Assembly: GCA_029207755.1 (NCBI GenBank)
Contig: JARCOQ010000197.1
Location: 62,001 to 126,000 of the forward strand
Source of the DNA: Chamaea fasciata
Lineage: Eukaryota; Chordata; Aves; Passeriformes; Sylviidae
Reading direction: 5' to 3'
DNA length: 64,000 bases
Of this stretch, positions 8,591 through 19,567 are shown piece by piece. The translations under genes and the position numbers were made by a program. The notes under the pieces are model-generated. The model was not told the DNA's origin and did no database searches. It was given only the letters and a program-made list of their open reading frames with translations. Position 1 is the first letter of the stretch. Each line of letters opens with the position of its first letter.

Positions 8591-11522
8591 CGATTTCAAT
8601 GAAGATTCATTGGGCAAGCCTGGGGCCCTCTCCCTGCACTTGTGGGCATCCCACTGACTTTTATGGTTTTCAGATGCTTTCGGAATTTTCGTGTTTTTTT
8701 TTTTTTTCCTAAGGATTTCATTTCTTACAATACTTTCTCTGTCTCTTTCTTTCCATTTCTGCCTTGATTGCAGGCTAGGAATTGGAGTTATTTTGGCAAG
8801 TGTTGCTCCTTTTCCCTGCCCCTCCTTTCATCTCAGTCCATTAGCTTGCAATCGCCGCAGTTGCAGATTTTCTCGGATTTTTTCAGTCGCACTGTTTTTC
8901 CTCATATCTCCTTTCCAGAGCATCTGTTTGACTTTGTTCTCTGATTTCAAGATTTCGTTCCCTTTCCCGAAAGGGAAGGCTTTCCCTTTCGGGAAAGGGA
9001 ACGAAATCTTGCGATTTCAATGAAGATTCATTGGGCAAGCCTGGGGCCCTCTCCCTGCACTTGTGGGCATCCCACTGACTTTTATGGTTTTCAGATGCTT
9101 TCGGAATTTTCCTTCTTTTTTTTTTTTTTTAAGGATTTCATTTCTTGCAAAACTTTCTCTGTCTCTTTCTTTCCATTTCTGCCTTGATTGCAGGCTAAGA
9201 ATTGGAATTATTTTGGCAAGTGTTGCTCCTTTTCCCTGCCGCTCCTTTCATCTCAGTCCATTAGCTTGCAATCGCCGCAGTTGCCGATTTTCTCGGATTT
9301 TTTCAGTCGCACTGTTTTTCCTCATATCTCCTTTCCAGAGCATCTGTTTGACTTTGTTCTCTGATTTCAAGATTTCGTTCCCTTTCGGGAAAGGGAACGA
9401 AATCTTGCGATTTCAATGAAGATTCATTGGGCACGCCTGGGGCCCTCTCCCTGCACTTGTGGGCATCCCACTGACTTTTATGGTTTTCAGATGCTTTCGG
9501 AATTTTCCTTTTTTTTTTTAAGATTTCATTTCTTGCAATATTTTCTCTGTCTCTTTCTTTCCATTTCTGCCTTGATTGAAGGCTAGGAATTGGAATTATT
9601 TTGGCAAGTGTTGCTCCTTTTCCCTGCCCCTCCTTTCATCTCAGTCCATTAGCTTGCAATCGCCGCAGTTGCAGATTTTCTCGGATTTTTTCAGTCGCAC
9701 TGTTTTTCTTCATATCTCCTTTCCAGAGCATCTGTTTGACTTTGTTCTCTGATTTCAAGATTTCGTTCCCTTTCGGGAAAGGGAACGAAATCTTGCGATT
9801 TCAATGAAGATTCATTGGGCAAGCCTGGGGCCCTCTCCCTGCACTTGTGGGCATCCCGCTGACTTTTATGGTTTTCAGATGCTTTCGGAATTTTCGTGTT
9901 TTTTTTCTTTTTTTTTTTTAAGGATTTCATTTCTTGCAATACTTTCTCTGTCTCTTTCTTTCCATTTCTGCCTTGATTGCAGGCTAGGAATTGGAATTAT
10001 TTTGGCAAGTGTTGCTCCTTTTCCCTGCCCCTCCTTTCATCTCAGTCCATTAGCTTGCAATCGCCGCAGTTGCCGATTTTCTCAAATTTTTTCAGTCGCA
10101 CTGTTTTTCCTCATATCTCCTTTCCAGAGCATCTGTTTGACTTTGTTCTCTGATTTCAAGATTTCGTTCCCTTTCCCGAAAGGGAAGGCTTTCCCTTTCG
10201 GGAAAGGGAACGAAATCTTGCGATTTCAATGAAGATTCATTGGGCAAGCCTGGGGCCCTCTCCCTGCACTTGTGGGCATCCCACTGACTTTTATGGTTTT
10301 CAGATGCTTTCGGAATTTTCTTTCTTTTTTTTTTTTTTTTAAGGATTTCATTTCTTGCAAAACTTTCTCTGTCTCTTTCTTTCCATTTCTGCCTTGATTG
10401 CAGGCTAGGAATTGGAATTATTTTGGCAAGTGTTGCTCCTTTTCCCTGCCCCTCCTTTCATCTCAGTCCATTAGCTTGCAATCGCCGCAGTTGCAGATTT
10501 TCTCGGATTTTTTCAGTCGCACTGTTTTTCTTCATATCTCCTTTCCAGAGCATCTGTTTGACTTTGTTCTCTGATTTCAAGATTTCGTTCCCTTTCGGGA
10601 AAGGGAACGAAATCTTGCGATTTCAATGAAGATTCATTGGGCAAGCCTGGGGCCCTCTCCCTGCACTTGTGGGCATCCCACTGACTTTTATGGTTTTCAG
10701 ATGCTTTCGGAATTTTCCTTTTTTTTTTTAAGATTTCATTTCTTGCAATACTTTCTCTGTCTCTTTCTTTCCATTTCTGCCTTGATTGCAGGCTAGGAAT
10801 TGGAATTATTTTGGCAAGTGTTGCTCCTTTTCCCTGCCCCTCCTTTCATCTCAGTCCATTAACTTGCAATCGCCGCAGTTGCAGATTTTCTCGGATTTTT
10901 TCAGTCGCACTGTTTTTCTTCATATCTCCTTTCCAGAGCATCTGTTTGACTTTGTTCTCTGATTTCAAGATTTCGTTCCCTTTCCCGAAAGGGAAGGCTT
11001 TCCCTTTCGGGAAAGGGAACGAAATCTTGCGATTTCAATGAAGATTCATTGGGCAAGCCTGGGGCCCTCTCCCTGCACTTGTGGGCATCCCACTGACTTT
11101 TATGGTTTTCAGATGCTTTCGGAATTTTCCTTTTTTTTTTTTTTTTTTTAAGGATTTCATTTCTTGCAATACTTTCTCTGTCTCTTTCTTTCCATTTCTG
11201 CCTTGATTGCAGGCTAGGAATTGGAGTTATTTTGGCAAGTGTTGCTCCTTTTCCCTGCCCCTCCTTTCATCTCAGTCCATTAGCTTGCAATCGCCGCAGT
11301 TGCCGATTTTCTCGGATTTTTTCAGTCGCACTGTTTTTCCTCATATCTCCTTTCCAGAGCATCTGTTTGACTTTGTTCTCTGATTTCAAGATTTCGTTCC
11401 CTTTCCCGAAAGGGAAGGCTTTCCCTTTCGGGAAAGGGAACGAAATCTTGCGATTTCAATGAAGATTCATTGGGCAAGCCTGGGGCCCTCTCCCTGCACT
11501 TCTGGGCATCCCACTGACTTTT

Positions 11523-11882
11523 ATGGTTTTCAGATGCTTTCGGAATTTTCCTTTTTTTGTTTTTTTTTTAAGGATTTCATTTCTTTCAAAACTTTCTCTG
11601 TCTCTTTCTTTCCATTTCTGCCTTGATTGCAGGCTAGGAATTGGAGTTATTTTGGCAAGTGTTGCTCCTTTTCCCTGCCCCTCCTTTCATCTCAGTCCAT
11701 TAGCTTGCAATCGCCGCAGCTGCAGATTTTCTCGTATTTTTTCAGTCGCACTGTTTTTCCTCATATCTCCTTTCCAGAGCATCTGTTTGACTTTGTTCTC
11801 TGATTTCAAGATTTCGTTCCCTTTCCCGAAAGGGAAGGCTTTCCCTTTCGGGAAAGGGAACGAAATCTTGCGATTTCAATGA
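11523..11882 (+). repeat. Hybrid monomer (j leader joined to i body)
   Basis: The leader has the G-interrupted T tract and TTTCTTTCAAAAC of j (compare 15238-15276). The body has GGAGTT, CAGCTGCAG and CTCGTA of i (compare 16542). The switch lies between about 11590 and 11645. Relative to h-j-k-l-i at 14917-16542, 1205 bp (three monomers) are missing. Confidence 0.82.
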
Positions 11883-12897
11883 AGATTCATTGGGCAAGCC
11901 TGGGGCCCTCTCCCTGCACTTCTGGGCATCCCACTGACTTTTATGGTTTTCAGATGCTTTCGGAATTTTCCTTTTTTTTTTTTTTTTTTTTTTTTTAAGG
12001 ATTTCATTTCTTACAATACTTTCTCTGTCTCTTTCTTTCCATTTCTGCCTTGATTGCAGGCTAGGAATTGGAGTTATTTTGGCAAGTGTTGCTCCTTTTC
12101 CCTGCCCCTCCTTTCATCTCAGTCCATTAGCTTGCAATCGCCGCAGTTGCCGATTTTCTCAAATTTTTTCAGTCGCACTGTTTTTCCTCATATCTCCTTT
12201 CCAGAGCATCTGTTTGACTTTGTTCTCTGATTTCAAGATTTCGTTCCCTTTCGGGAAAGGGAACGAAATCTTGCGATTTCAATGAAGATTCATTGGGCAA
12301 GCCTGGGGCCCTCTCCCTGCACTTGTGGGCATCCCACTGACTTTTATGGTTTTCAGATGCTTTCGGAATTTTCGTGTTTTTTTTTTTTTTCCTAAGGATT
12401 TCATTTCTTACAATACTTTCTCTGTCTCTTTCTTTCCATTTCTGCCTTGATTGCAGGCTAGGAATTGGAGTTATTTTGGCAAGTGTTGCTCCTTTTCCCT
12501 GCCCCTCCTTTCATCTCAGTCCATTAGCTTGCAATCGCCGCAGTTGCAGATTTTCTCGGATTTTTTCAGTCGCACTGTTTTTCCTCATATCTCCTTTCCA
12601 GAGCATCTGTTTGACTTTGTTCTCTGATTTCAAGATTTCGTTCCCTTTCCCGAAAGGGAAGGCTTTCCCCTTTCGGGAAAGGGAACGAAATCTTGCGATT
12701 TCAATGAAGATTCATTGGGCAAGCCTGGGGCCCTCTCCCTGCACTTGTGGGCAATCCCACTGACTTTTATGGTTTTCAGATGCTTTCGGAATTTTCCTTC
12801 TTTTTTTTTTTTTTTAAGGATTTCATTTCTTGCAAAACTTTCTCTGTCTCTTTCTTTCCATTTCTGCCTTGATTGCAGGCTAAGAATTGGAATTATT

Positions 12898-15800
12898 TTG
12901 GCAAGTGTTGCTCCTTTTCCCTGCCGCTCCTTTCATCTCAGTCCATTAGCTTGCAATCGCCGCAGTTGCCGATTTTCTCGGATTTTTTCAGTCGCACTGT
13001 TTTTCCTCATATCTCCTTTCCAGAGCATCTGTTTGACTTTGTTCTCTGATTTCAAGATTTCGTTCCCTTTCGGGAAAGGGAACGAAATCTTGCGATTTCA
13101 ATGAAGATTCATTGGGCACGCCTGGGGCCCTCTCCCTGCACTTGTGGGCATCCCACTGACTTTTATGGTTTTCAGATGCTTTCGGAATTTTCCTTTTTTT
13201 TTTTAAGATTTCATTTCTTGCAATATTTTCTCTGTCTCTTTCTTTCCATTTCTGCCTTGATTGAAGGCTAGGAATTGGAATTATTTTGGCAAGTGTTGCT
13301 CCTTTTCCCTGCCCCTCCTTTCATCTCAGTCCATTAGCTTGCAATCGCCGCAGTTGCAGATTTTCTCGGATTTTTTCAGTCGCACTGTTTTTCTTCATAT
13401 CTCCTTTCCAGAGCATCTGTTTGACTTTGTTCTCTGATTTCAAGATTTCGTTCCCTTTCGGGAAAGGGAACGAAATCTTGCGATTTCAATGAAGATTCAT
13501 TGGGCAAGCCTGGGGCCCTCTCCCTGCACTTGTGGGCATCCCGCTGACTTTTATGGTTTTCAGATGCTTTCGGAATTTTCGTGTTTTTTTTCTTTTTTTT
13601 TTTTAAGGATTTCATTTCTTGCAATACTTTCTCTGTCTCTTTCTTTCCATTTCTGCCTTGATTGCAGGCTAGGAATTGGAATTATTTTGGCAAGTGTTGC
13701 TCCTTTTCCCTGCCCCTCCTTTCATCTCAGTCCATTAGCTTGCAATCGCCGCAGTTGCCGATTTTCTCAAATTTTTTCAGTCGCACTGTTTTTCCTCATA
13801 TCTCCTTTCCAGAGCATCTGTTTGACTTTGTTCTCTGATTTCAAGATTTCGTTCCCTTTCCCGAAAGGGAAGGCTTTCCCTTTCGGGAAAGGGAACGAAA
13901 TCTTGCGATTTCAATGAAGATTCATTGGGCAAGCCTGGGGCCCTCTCCCTGCACTTGTGGGCATCCCACTGACTTTTATGGTTTTCAGATGCTTTCGGAA
14001 TTTTCTTTCTTTTTTTTTTTTTTTTAAGGATTTCATTTCTTGCAAAACTTTCTCTGTCTCTTTCTTTCCATTTCTGCCTTGATTGCAGGCTAGGAATTGG
14101 AATTATTTTGGCAAGTGTTGCTCCTTTTCCCTGCCCCTCCTTTCATCTCAGTCCATTAGCTTGCAATCGCCGCAGTTGCAGATTTTCTCGGATTTTTTCA
14201 GTCGCACTGTTTTTCTTCATATCTCCTTTCCAGAGCATCTGTTTGACTTTGTTCTCTGATTTCAAGATTTCGTTCCCTTTCGGGAAAGGGAACGAAATCT
14301 TGCGATTTCAATGAAGATTCATTGGGCAAGCCTGGGGCCCTCTCCCTGCACTTGTGGGCATCCCACTGACTTTTATGGTTTTCAGATGCTTTCGGAATTT
14401 TCCTTTTTTTTTTTAAGATTTCATTTCTTGCAATACTTTCTCTGTCTCTTTCTTTCCATTTCTGCCTTGATTGCAGGCTAGGAATTGGAATTATTTTGGC
14501 AAGTGTTGCTCCTTTTCCCTGCCCCTCCTTTCATCTCAGTCCATTAACTTGCAATCGCCGCAGTTGCAGATTTTCTCGGATTTTTTCAGTCGCACTGTTT
14601 TTCTTCATATCTCCTTTCCAGAGCATCTGTTTGACTTTGTTCTCTGATTTCAAGATTTCGTTCCCTTTCCCGAAAGGGAAGGCTTTCCCTTTCGGGAAAG
14701 GGAACGAAATCTTGCGATTTCAATGAAGATTCATTGGGCAAGCCTGGGGCCCTCTCCCTGCACTTGTGGGCATCCCACTGACTTTTATGGTTTTCAGATG
14801 CTTTCGGAATTTTCCTTTTTTTTTTTTTTTTTTTAAGGATTTCATTTCTTGCAATACTTTCTCTGTCTCTTTCTTTCCATTTCTGCCTTGATTGCAGGCT
14901 AGGAATTGGAGTTATTTTGGCAAGTGTTGCTCCTTTTCCCTGCCCCTCCTTTCATCTCAGTCCATTAGCTTGCAATCGCCGCAGTTGCCGATTTTCTCGG
15001 ATTTTTTCAGTCGCACTGTTTTTCCTCATATCTCCTTTCCAGAGCATCTGTTTGACTTTGTTCTCTGATTTCAAGATTTCGTTCCCTTTCCCGAAAGGGA
15101 AGGCTTTCCCTTTCGGGAAAGGGAACGAAATCTTGCGATTTCAATGAAGATTCATTGGGCAAGCCTGGGGCCCTCTCCCTGCACTTCTGGGCATCCCACT
15201 GACTTTTATGGTTTTCAGATGCTTTCGGAATTTTCCTTTTTTTGTTTTTTTTTTAAGGATTTCATTTCTTTCAAAACTTTCTCTGTCTCTTTCTTTCCAT
15301 TTCTGCCTTGATTGCAGGCTAGGAATTGGAATTATTTTGGCAAGTGTTGCTCCTTTTCCCTGCCCCTCCTTTCATCTCAGTCCATTAGCTTGCAATCGCC
15401 GCAGTTGCAGATTTTCTCGGATTTTTTCAGTCGCACTGTTTTTCCTCATATCTCCTTTCCAGAGCATCTGTTTGACTTTGTTCTCTGATTTCAAGATTTC
15501 GTTCCCTTTCGGGAAAGGGAACGAAATCTTGCGATTTCAATGAAGATTCATTGGGCACGCCTGGCGCCCTCTCCCTGCACTTGTGGGCATCCCACTGACT
15601 TTTATGGTTTTCAGATGCTTTCGGAATTTTCCTTTTTTTTTTTAAGGATTTCATTTCTTGCAATACTTTCTCTGTCTCTTTCTTTCCATTTCTGCCTTGA
15701 TTGCAGGCTAGGAATTGGAATTATTTTGGCAAGTGTTGCTCCTTTTCCCTGCCCCTCCTTTCATCTCAGTCCATTAGCTTGCAATCGCCGCAGTTGCAGA

Positions 15801-16961
15801 TTTTCTCGGATTTTTTCAGTCGCACTGTTTTTCTTCATATCTCCTTTCCAGAGCATCTGTTTGACTTTGTTCTCTGATTTCAAGATTTCGTTCCCTTTCC
15901 CGAAAGGGAAGGCAACGAAATCTTGCGATTTCAATGAAGATTCATTGGGCAAGCCTGGGGCCCTCTCCCTGCACTTGTGGGCATCCCACTGACTTTTATG
16001 ATTTTCAGATGCTTTCGAAATTTTCCTTTTTTTTTTAAAGATTTCATTTCTTGCAATACTTTCTCTCTCTCTTTCTTTCCATTTCTGCCTTGATTGCAGG
16101 CTAGGAATTGGAATTATTTTGGCAAGTGTTGCTCCTTTTCCCTGCCCCTCCTTTCATCTCAGTCCATTAGCTTGCAATCGCCGCAGTTGCAGATTTTCTC
16201 GGATTTTTTCAGTCGCACTGTTTTTCCTCATATCTCCTTTCCAGAGCATCTGTTTGACTTTGTTCTCTGATTTCAAGATTTCGTTCCCTTTCCCGAAAGG
16301 GAAGGCTTTCCCTTTCGGGAAAGGGAACGAAATCTTGCGATTTCAATGAAGATTCATTGGGCAAGCCTGGGGCCCTCTCCCTGATCTTGTGGGCATCCCA
16401 CTGACTTTTATGGTTTTCAGATGCTTTCGGAATTTTCCTTTTTTTTTTTTTTTTTTTTTAAGGATTTCATTTCTTGCAAAACTTTCTCTGTCTCTTTCTT
16501 TCCATTTCTGCCTTGATTGCAGGCTAGGAATTGGAGTTATTTTGGCAAGTGTTGCTCCTTTTCCCTGCCCCTCCTTTCATCTCAGTCCATTAGCTTGCAA
16601 TCGCCGCAGCTGCAGATTTTCTCGTATTTTTTCAGTCGCACTGTTTTTCCTCATATCTCCTTTCCAGAGCATCTGTTTGACTTTGTTCTCTGATTTCAAG
16701 ATTTCGTTCCCTTTCCCGAAAGGGAAGGCTTTCCCTTTCGGGAAAGGGAACGAAATCTTGCGATTTCAATGAAGATTCATTGGGCAAGCCTGGGGCCCTC
16801 TCCCTGCACTTGTGGGCATCCCACTGACTTTTATGGTTTTCAGATGCTTTCGGAATTTTCCTTCTTTTTTTTTTTTTTTAAGGATTTCATTTCTTGCAAA
16901 ACTTTCTCTGTCTCTTTCTTTCCATTTCTGCCTTGATTGCAGGCTAAGAATTGGAATTATT
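12898..16961 (+). repeat. Ten-monomer HOR unit c-d-e-f-g-h-j-k-l-i (4064 bp), copy 1
   Basis: Anchors are 12898, 13286, 13687, 14108, 14496, 14917, 15337, 15726, 16119 and 16542. The same order recurs from 16962 (without g), 25952 and 30015. Five of its ten palindromes are the short form and one (k) is truncated. Confidence 0.87.
15881..15925. repeat. Truncated palindrome, k type (45 bp)
   Basis: A 19-bp deletion removed most of the right-hand inner arm: GGGAAGGC runs directly into AACGAAATCTTG. A 12-bp outer stem and the left inner hairpin remain. The same junction occurs at 19523, 28934 and 32997. Confidence 0.93.
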
Positions 16962-18477
16962 TTGGCAAGTGTTGCTCCTTTTCCCTGCCGCTCCTTTCAT
17001 CTCAGTCCATTAGCTTGCAATCGCCGCAGTTGCCGATTTTCTCGGATTTTTTCAGTCGCACTGTTTTTCCTCATATCTCCTTTCCAGAGCATCTGTTTGA
17101 CTTTGTTCTCTGATTTCAAGATTTCGTTCCCTTTCGGGAAAGGGAACGAAATCTTGCGATTTCAATGAAGATTCATTGGGCACGCCTGGGGCCCTCTCCC
17201 TGCACTTGTGGGCATCCCACTGACTTTTATGGTTTTCAGATGCTTTCGGAATTTTCCTTTTTTTTTTTAAGATTTCATTTCTTGCAATATTTTCTCTGTC
17301 TCTTTCTTTCCATTTCTGCCTTGATTGAAGGCTAGGAATTGGAATTATTTTGGCAAGTGTTGCTCCTTTTCCCTGCCCCTCCTTTCATCTCAGTCCATTA
17401 GCTTGCAATCGCCGCAGTTGCAGATTTTCTCGGATTTTTTCAGTCGCACTGTTTTTCTTCATATCTCCTTTCCAGAGCATCTGTTTGACTTTGTTCTCTG
17501 ATTTCAAGATTTCGTTCCCTTTCGGGAAAGGGAACGAAATCTTGCGATTTCAATGAAGATTCATTGGGCAAGCCTGGGGCCCTCTCCCTGCACTTGTGGG
17601 CATCCCGCTGACTTTTATGGTTTTCAGATGCTTTCGGAATTTTCGTGTTTTTTTTCTTTTTTTTTTTTAAGGATTTCATTTCTTGCAATACTTTCTCTGT
17701 CTCTTTCTTTCCATTTCTGCCTTGATTGCAGGCTAGGAATTGGAATTATTTTGGCAAGTGTTGCTCCTTTTCCCTGCCCCTCCTTTCATCTCAGTCCATT
17801 AGCTTGCAATCGCCGCAGTTGCCGATTTTCTCAAATTTTTTCAGTCGCACTGTTTTTCCTCATATCTCCTTTCCAGAGCATCTGTTTGACTTTGTTCTCT
17901 GATTTCAAGATTTCGTTCCCTTTCCCGAAAGGGAAGGCTTTCCCTTTCGGGAAAGGGAACGAAATCTTGCGATTTCAATGAAGATTCATTGGGCAAGCCT
18001 GGGGCCCTCTCCCTGCACTTGTGGGCATCCCACTGACTTTTATGGTTTTCAGATGCTTTCGGAATTTTCTTTCTTTTTTTTTTTTTTTTAAGGATTTCAT
18101 TTCTTGCAAAACTTTCTCTGTCTCTTTCTTTCCATTTCTGCCTTGATTGCAGGCTAGGAATTGGAATTATTTTGGCAAGTGTTGCTCCTTTTCCCTGCCC
18201 CTCCTTTCATCTCAGTCCATTAGCTTGCAATCGCCGCAGTTGCAGATTTTCTCGGATTTTTTCAGTCGCACTGTTTTTCTTCATATCTCCTTTCCAGAGC
18301 ATCTGTTTGACTTTGTTCTCTGATTTCAAGATTTCGTTCCCTTTCGGGAAAGGGAACGAAATCTTGCGATTTCAATGAAGATTCATTGGGCAAGCCTGGG
18401 GCCCTCTCCCTGCACTTGTGGGCATCCCACTGACTTTTATGGTTTTCAGATGCTTTCGGAATTTTCCTTTTTTTTTT

Positions 18478-18790
18478 TAAGATTTCATTTCTTGCAATAC
18501 TTTCTCTGTCTCTTTCTTTCCATTTCTGCCTTGATTGCAGGCTAGGAATTGGAGTTATTTTGGCAAGTGTTGCTCCTTTTCCCTGCCCCTCCTTTCATCT
18601 CAGTCCATTAGCTTGCAATCGCCGCAGTTGCCGATTTTCTCGGATTTTTTCAGTCGCACTGTTTTTCCTCATATCTCCTTTCCAGAGCATCTGTTTGACT
18701 TTGTTCTCTGATTTCAAGATTTCGTTCCCTTTCCCGAAAGGGAAGGCTTTCCCTTTCGGGAAAGGGAACGAAATCTTGCGATTTCAATGA
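18478..18790 (+). repeat. Hybrid monomer (g leader joined to h body)
   Basis: The short T tract with AAGATTTC is the g leader; GGAGTT and TTGCCGATTTTCTCGG are the h body. It marks the loss of one 421-bp monomer in copy 1 of the ~13-kb duplication. The switch lies between about 18480 and 18552. Confidence 0.82.
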
Positions 18791-19522
18791 AGATTCATTG
18801 GGCAAGCCTGGGGCCCTCTCCCTGCACTTCTGGGCATCCCACTGACTTTTATGGTTTTCAGATGCTTTCGGAATTTTCCTTTTTTTTTTTTTTTTTTAAG
18901 GATTTCATTTCTTTCAAAACTTTCTCTGTCTCTTTCTTTCCATTTCTGCCTTGATTGCAGGCTAGGAATTGGAATTATTTTGGCAAGTGTTGCTCCTTTT
19001 CCCTGCCCCTCCTTTCATCTCAGTCCATTAGCTTGCAATCGCCGCAGTTGCAGATTTTCTCGGATTTTTTCAGTCGCACTGTTTTTCCTCATATCTCCTT
19101 TCCAGAGCATCTGTTTGACTTTGTTCTCTGATTTCAAGATTTCGTTCCCTTTCGGGAAAGGGAACGAAATCTTGCGATTTCAATGAAGATTCATTGGGCA
19201 CGCCTGGCGCCCTCTCCCTGCACTTGTGGGCATCCCACTGACTTTTATGGTTTTCAGATGCTTTCGGAATTTTCCTTTTTTTTTTTAAGATTTCATTTCT
19301 TGCAATACTTTCTCTGTCTCTTTCTTTCCATTTCTGCCTTGATTGCAGGCTAGGAATTGGAATTATTTTGGCAAGTGTTGCTCCTTTTCCCTGCCCCTCC
19401 TTTCATCTCAGTCCATTAGCTTGCAATCGCCGCAGTTGCAGATTTTCTCGGATTTTTTCAGTCGCACTGTTTTTCTTCATATCTCCTTTCCAGAGCATCT
19501 GTTTGACTTTGTTCTCTGATTT

Positions 19523-19567
19523 CAAGATTTCGTTCCCTTTCCCGAAAGGGAAGGCAACGAAATCTTG
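19523..19567. repeat. Truncated palindrome, k type (45 bp)
   Basis: It has the same GGGAAGGCAACGAAATC junction as at 15881-15925, in the k monomer at 19368. Confidence 0.93.

Larger units (their letters stand above)
8396..12078 (+). repeat. Nine-monomer HOR unit a-b-c-d-e-f-g-h-i (3683 bp)
   Basis: Anchors are 8396, 8793, 9213, 9601, 10002, 10423, 10811, 11232 and 11652 (spacings 397, 420, 388, 401, 421, 388, 421, 420, 427). The next unit from 12079 repeats the same order through h, then inserts j, k and l before i. The last monomer here is a hybrid (see 11523-11882), so this shorter unit probably arose by deleting j-k-l. Confidence 0.85.

Noticed and set aside
9691..9939. Minus-strand Lys-rich frames of ~76-92 residues
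   Set aside because: Poly-Lys is the T tract read in reverse and the rest is palindrome and leader. Presence depends on T-tract length modulo 3, as expected for chance frames.
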